The notes under the pieces: generated by a model | The model's input: the letters and a program-made list of their open reading frames with translations, nothing else | Told to the model about the DNA's origin: nothing | The model's database searches: none | Source: Bacillota bacterium | GTDB lineage: Bacteria > Bacillota > Sulfobacillia > JAIMAT01 | NCBI GenBank assembly: GCA_029960955.1 | Contig: JASBVS010000030.1 | Span: forward strand, 1 to 48,745 | Reading direction: 5' to 3' | Length of the DNA stretch: 48,745 nt | In this document: positions 45,108 to 48,745 of the stretch, piece by piece | Position numbering within the stretch: the stretch's first letter is position 1 | Layout of the letters: every line of letters begins with the position of its first letter | Translations under genes and position numbers: made by a program

Positions 45108-46763
45108 CTACATGCGGAAGACGCCGAAACGGCGGACCTCCTCCGGCGCCGCGCGATCCCACGGCGCGGCCAGGGCGGCGCCCCGGGCCGCCGCGGCCAG
45201 GCCGAGCGCCAGCTGCTGGCGCGTCTCCGCCGGGTCGATGACCCCGTCGTCCCAGAGGCGCGCCGTCGAGTAGTAGGGGTTCCCTTCCTCCTCGTACTTG
45301 GCCAGGATGGGCGCCTGGAAGGCGCGCCGCTCCTCCTCGCCCATCTCCCGGCCCTGCCGCGCCAGCGCCTCCAGCCGGACGGTGAGCAGCGTCGAGGCCG
45401 CCTGCCGGCCGCCCATGACGCTGATGCGCGCATTGGGCCACATCCAGAGGAAGTTGGGGCTGTACGCGCGCCCGGCCATGGCGTAGTTGCCCGCGCCGAA
45501 GGAGCCGCCGATGATCACCGTCAGCTTGGGCACGTCGGCCGTCGCCACCGCCGTCACCATCTTCGCCCCGTCCTTGGCGATGCCCCGGTTCTCGTACTCC
45601 CGCCCGACCATGAAGCCGGTGATGTTCTGGAGGAAGACCAGCGGGATCCGCCGCTGGACGCAGAGCTCGATGAAGTGGGCACCCTTGACCGCGCTCTCCG
45701 AGAAGAGGACGCCGTTGTTGGCCAGGATGCCCACCGGGTAGCCCATGATCCGCGCCCAGCCGGTCACCAGCGTGGTGCCGTAGAGCTCCTTGAACTCGTG
45801 GAAGCGGCTGCCGTCCACGATGCGCGCGATCACCTCGCGCACGTCGTAGGACTGGCGCAGGTCGGCCGGCACGATGCCGTAGAGCTCTTCCGGGTCGAAG
45901 GCCGGCGGCTCCGGTTCCGCCACCTCCCAGGGCGGCGGCTCGGGCGGCCCCAGGTCGGCCACGATGCGGCGGACCAGGCGGATGGCCTCGGCGTCGTCCT
46001 CGGCCAGGTAGTCGGTGACGCCCGAGAGGCGGCTGTGGACGTCGGCACCGCCCAGCTCCTCCGCCGTCACCTCCTCCCCGGTCGCCGCCTTCACCAGCGG
46101 CGGCCCGCCCAGGAAGATGGTGCCCGTCCCGCGCACGATCACCGCCTGGTCGCTCATGGCCGGCACATAGGCCCCGCCCGCGGTGCAGGAGCCCATCACC
46201 GCCGCGATCTGCGGGATCCCCCTGGCCGACAGGCGCGCCTGGTTGTAGAAGATGCGCCCGAAGTGGTCCCGGTCGGGGAAGACCTCCGCCTGCAGCGGCA
46301 GGTAGGCGCCTCCCGAGTCGACCAGGTAGATGCAGGGGAGCCGGTTCTGCCCGGCGATCTCCTGGGCGCGCAGGTGCTTCTTCACGGTCATGGGGTAGTA
46401 GGTGCCGCCCTTGACCGTCGCGTCGTTGGCCACGATGACGCACTCGCGCCCGGCGACGCGCCCGATCCCGGTCAGGATGCCGGCCTGCGGCGCCTCCTCG
46501 CCGTACATCCCCCAGGCGGCCAGCGGGCTCAGCTCCAGGAAGGCGCTCCCCGGGTCGAGCAGCGCCTCCACGCGCTCGCGGGCGAGCCACTTGCCGCGCG
46601 CCCGGTGGCGCGCCACCGCCTCCGGGTCGCGCCGCTCCCGGGCCTGCCGGAGGCGCGCGCGCAGCTCCTCCACCAGCGCCCGCATGGCGCGGGCGTTGGC
46701 CTGGTAAGCGGGGTCGGAGGGGTCGACCGGGGTGCCGACGCGCCGCGCCTCGCTGGCGGTCAA
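45108..46763 (-). CDS. Acyl-CoA carboxylase beta subunit, methylcrotonyl-CoA carboxylase type
   Basis: Carboxyltransferase of 551 residues that moves CO2 from biotin to an acyl-Co[58 protein letters not shown] and [19 protein letters not shown] match methylcrotonyl/geranyl-CoA types rather than propionyl- or acetyl-CoA types. [20 protein letters not shown] is in the second half. TTG 46763 overlaps the TetR stop as TTGA; the strand upstream is G-rich (GGGGTGGG). Confidence 0.92.
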   Translation of the reverse strand: MTASEARRVGTPVDPSDPAYQANARAMRALVEELRARLRQARERRDPEAVARHRARGKWLARERVEALLDPGSAFLELSPLAAWGMYGEEAPQAGILTGIGRVAGRECVIVANDATVKGGTYYPMTVKKHLRAQEIAGQNRLPCIYLVDSGGAYLPLQAEVFPDRDHFGRIFYNQARLSARGIPQIAAVMGSCTAGGAYVPAMSDQAVIVRGTGTIFLGGPPLVKAATGEEVTAEELGGADVHSRLSGVTDYLAEDDAEAIRLVRRIVADLGPPEPPPWEVAEPEPPAFDPEELYGIVPADLRQSYDVREVIARIVDGSRFHEFKELYGTTLVTGWARIMGYPVGILANNGVLFSESAVKGAHFIELCVQRRIPLVFLQNITGFMVGREYENRGIAKDGAKMVTAVATADVPKLTVIIGGSFGAGNYAMAGRAYSPNFLWMWPNARISVMGGRQAASTLLTVRLEALARQGREMGEEERRAFQAPILAKYEEEGNPYYSTARLWDDGVIDPAETRQQLALGLAAAARGAALAAPWDRAAPEEVRRFGVFRM

Positions 46764-47428
46764 CGCGGCCCACCCCGCCCCCCGTCGACCGCCTGCCCGC
46801 CGCCGGGGGCGGCGCCCGCGACAGCCGTCTCCGCGCCGGCGCGGAGGCCCGAGAGCACCAGGTCGGCGCAGAGCTCGCCCAGCTCGCGCGCGGAGACCGG
46901 CCCCTCCGGGTGGAACCACTGGTAGGGCCAGTTGGCCAGGCCCATGATGGCGTAGACGGTCAGCTTCGGGTCGAGCGGCCGCAGCAGGCCGGCGCGCTGC
47001 CCGCGCTCCACCACCGCCTGCACCAGCGCGTCGTAGCGCCGCTTCTGGCCGGCGATGCGGCGGTACTGCTCCTCGGGCAGCGACCCCTTCTCCTGGAAGA
47101 AGACGGTGACGATGGCGCGGTTGCGGATGACGAACTCGACGTGGCCGACGATGATGGCGCGGAGCGTCTCCACCGGGTCGAGCCCGCGCGCCAGGATCTC
47201 CTCCAGCTGGCCGAGGAGCCGGCTCATCACCCGCCCGTAGATCTCGGTCAGGAGCTCCTCCTTGGAGCGGATGTAGTGGTAGAGCGCCGGGCGGGTGACG
47301 CCCAGGCGGGCGGCCACCTCCGCCAGCGTGCTGTTCCGGTAGCCCTTCTCGCGGAAGAGCTCCGCCGCCACCTGGATGATCTCCTCGCGGCGGAGCGCGT
47401 GCTGCGTGCCCTCGGCGGCCTGGGCCAC
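46760..47428 (-). CDS. TetR-family transcriptional regulator
   Basis: Regulator of 222 residues. The N-terminal helix-turn-helix domain reads [20 protein letters not shown], then [20 protein letters not shown]; the rest is the helical ligand domain, ending in a glycine-rich tail. It resembles regulators of fatty-acid or branched-chain acyl-CoA breakdown. It heads the carboxylase operon, is coupled to the beta subunit, and diverges from the dehydrogenase gene, so it probably controls both. GTG 47428 follows GGGAGGCGAGG. Confidence 0.92.
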   Translation of the reverse strand: MAQAAEGTQHALRREEIIQVAAELFREKGYRNSTLAEVAARLGVTRPALYHYIRSKEELLTEIYGRVMSRLLGQLEEILARGLDPVETLRAIIVGHVEFVIRNRAIVTVFFQEKGSLPEEQYRRIAGQKRRYDALVQAVVERGQRAGLLRPLDPKLTVYAIMGLANWPYQWFHPEGPVSARELGELCADLVLSGLRAGAETAVAGAAPGGGQAVDGGRGGPR

Positions 47429-47612
47429 GGACCTCGCCTCCCGTCTTACGCGTCGGTCGAGAATTCCACGACCGCGCCCGCAGATCCTTCCCCGAATGGC
47501 GCCGGAGCCGGTCGTCCTGCAGGAGAGGGACATACAAAAGGCGAAGAGCCATGCGGATTTCCGGCGACCGGCGAGGAGCGGCCGGAGCCGGGCCGCGGGG
47601 GAGGGGAAGCGC
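47429..47612. promoter_or_regulatory. Divergent control region between tetR and the acyl-CoA dehydrogenase gene
   Basis: These 184 bases should contain both divergent promoters and the TetR operator. Visible elements are a 10-base palindrome TCCTGCAGGA (47515-47524) and a short AT-rich patch ATACAAAA (47532-47539) that could belong to a -10. No convincing -35/-10 pair was found on either strand, so no promoter is called. Confidence 0.35.
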
Positions 47613-48745
47613 GTGGGCGAGCCGCTTTCGACTCTTGCGTCAGATCTTCTGACGGAGACGCAGCGCCTGCTGGCCGGGACGGCGCTGGAGTGGGCGCGCG
47701 CCGAGGTGGAGCCGCGGGCGGCGGAGATGGACGCACGCGACGAGCTGCCGCCGGAGGTGTGGAGGGGGCTGGCCGAGCAGGGCTTCCTGGGGCTGGGCAT
47801 CCCCGAGGCGTACGGAGGCAGCGGCGGCAGCCTCCTGGACGGCCTCCTGGTCTGCGAGCAGCTGGCGCGGGTCTCGGCCGGGCTGGCGCTCTCCTACGGC
47901 GCCCACCTCAACCTCTGCGCGCACAACCTCTACCGGAACGGGAGCGAGGAGCAGCGGCGGCGCTTCCTGCCCGGGCTCGCCTCGGGAGAGCGGGTGGGGG
48001 CCCTGGCGCTGACCGAGCCCGACGCCGGCTCCGACGCGGTCGGCCTGCGCGGCACCGCCCGCCGCGAGGGCGACGTCTACGTCCTCGACGCCAACAAGAT
48101 CTTCATCACCAACGGCCCCATCGCGGGCCTCTTCCTCGTCTACGCCAAGACCGCGCCGGAGCGGGGCGCGCACGGGATCTCGGCCTTCGTGGTGGAGGGG
48201 GCCACCCCGGGCTTCCGGGTCGTCCGGAAGCTGGAGAAGATGGGGATGCGCGGCTCGCCCACCGGCGAGCTCCTCTTCGACGGCTGCCGGGTGCCGGCGG
48301 AGAACCTCCTGGGCGAGGAGAACGGTGGCGTGGCGGTGATGATGTCGGGGCTCGACCTGGAGCGCGCCTTCCTGGCGGGACTCTCCCTCGGCCTGGCGGA
48401 GGAGGCGCTGGAGCGGTCGCTGGCCTACGCCCGCGAGCGGCGGCAGTTCGGCCTCCGTATCGGCGACTTCGAGCTGGTCCAGGCGAAGCTGGCCGACATG
48501 TTCACCGAGGTGGAGGCGGCGCGGCTCCTGGTCTATCGGACGGCACGGCTGGCGGAGGAGGCGTTCGCCCAGGGCCGGAGCGTCCACAAGGAAGCGGCCG
48601 CCGCCCTCCTCTTCGCCTCCGACGTGGCCATGCGCGCCACCGAACAGGCGGTCCAGATCCACGGCGGCTACGGCTACCTGCGCGAGCTGCCGCTGGAGCG
48701 GATGATGCGCGACGCCAAGCTGATGCAGATCGGCGCCGGCACCTC
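47613..48745 (+). CDS. Acyl-CoA dehydrogenase, isovaleryl-CoA dehydrogenase-like (3' truncated)
   Basis: FAD enzyme that oxidises an acyl-CoA and passes electrons to ETF. 377 codons are visible and the frame is open to the window end, so perhaps the last 10-15 residues are missing. [37 protein letters not shown] and [20 protein letters not shown] are family blocks; [20 protein letters not shown] is near the end. E250 in [11 protein letters not shown] lies where isovaleryl-CoA dehydrogenases keep the catalytic glutamate. GTG 47613 follows GGGGGAGGGG. Next to a methylcrotonyl-CoA-type carboxylase, a leucine-breakdown role is likely. Confidence 0.92.
   Translation, partial: MGEPLSTLASDLLTETQRLLAGTALEWARAEVEPRAAEMDARDELPPEVWRGLAEQGFLGLGIPEAYGGSGGSLLDGLLVCEQLARVSAGLALSYGAHLNLCAHNLYRNGSEEQRRRFLPGLASGERVGALALTEPDAGSDAVGLRGTARREGDVYVLDANKIFITNGPIAGLFLVYAKTAPERGAHGISAFVVEGATPGFRVVRKLEKMGMRGSPTGELLFDGCRVPAENLLGEENGGVAVMMSGLDLERAFLAGLSLGLAEEALERSLAYARERRQFGLRIGDFELVQAKLADMFTEVEAARLLVYRTARLAEEAFAQGRSVHKEAAAALLFASDVAMRATEQAVQIHGGYGYLRELPLERMMRDAKLMQIGAGT

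Noticed and set aside
42562-46773. A single 1403-codon open frame suggesting a giant carboxylase fusion
   Set aside because: Only the part from 44649 down carries carboxylase motifs in this frame; the upstream part is a shadow of the thioesterase and beta genes, which are read in other frames.
47515-47524. TCCTGCAGGA as the TetR operator
   Set aside because: Only 10 bases of symmetry and no second copy; noted in the control region but not called as an operator.

Overview
The window is one contiguous stretch of a very GC-rich (about 70% by eye) chromosome. Several features point to a GC-rich Bacillota (Firmicutes) lineage: a merged str-S10-spc-alpha gene order, an L7Ae-like gene between rpoC and rpsL, a four-cysteine zinc-type S14, a KOW gene between map and infA, an EcfA1-EcfA2-EcfT module right after rplQ, and a CwlD-type amidase after rplM-rpsI (in the family, CwlD acts on the spore cortex). 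The genus (Symbiobacterium/Thermaerobacter-like) is a guess. Starts are often GTG or TTG and are decided by strong GGAGG-type ribosome sites.

Layout. 1-23586: 3' part of rpoC, a promoter, then rplGB-like, rpsL, rpsG, fusA, tuf, and the S10-spc-alpha genes to rplQ, interrupted by secY, adk, map, a KOW gene, infA and an internal promoter before rpmJ. rpmD (L30) is missing. 23604-28511: the ECF energising module, truA (no usual start codon), rplM-rpsI with their own promoter and structured leader, and panD. 28559-30672: cwlD, converging on a biotin carboxylase gene. 30792-36783: a Fur-family regulator; a cobalamin riboswitch with terminator before an ABC permease and ATPase; an FMN riboswitch with terminator before a RibU-like substrate component; a single-module UPF0016 protein; a FolP-FolB fusion; and folK. 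36797-40377: tRNA-Arg(CCG), a two-subunit 2-oxoacid:ferredoxin oxidoreductase, and a DUF2267 protein. 40394-42281 (minus): sulfate assimilation genes cysH-sat behind a hairpin that buries the cysH ribosome site. 42562-47428 (minus): TetR regulator, methylcrotonyl-CoA-carboxylase-type beta subunit, FlK-like thioesterase, biotinylated alpha subunit. This operon diverges from an isovaleryl-CoA-dehydrogenase-like gene cut by the window end.

How it fits together. The left half is the translation and transcription core with protein export. EcfA1A2T should energise RibU for riboflavin uptake, with FMN feedback on RibU. The B12-controlled permease and ATPase need a binding protein encoded elsewhere. 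Sat plus the iron-sulfur CysH would turn sulfate into sulfite through APS. The carboxylase, dehydrogenase and TetR genes look like a leucine/isovalerate breakdown locus. No insertion sequence, prophage, CRISPR array or rRNA gene was seen. The least explained parts are the cysH leader hairpin, the ACG starts proposed for truA and possibly the oxidoreductase alpha gene, and the FlK-like enzyme inside the carboxylase operon.
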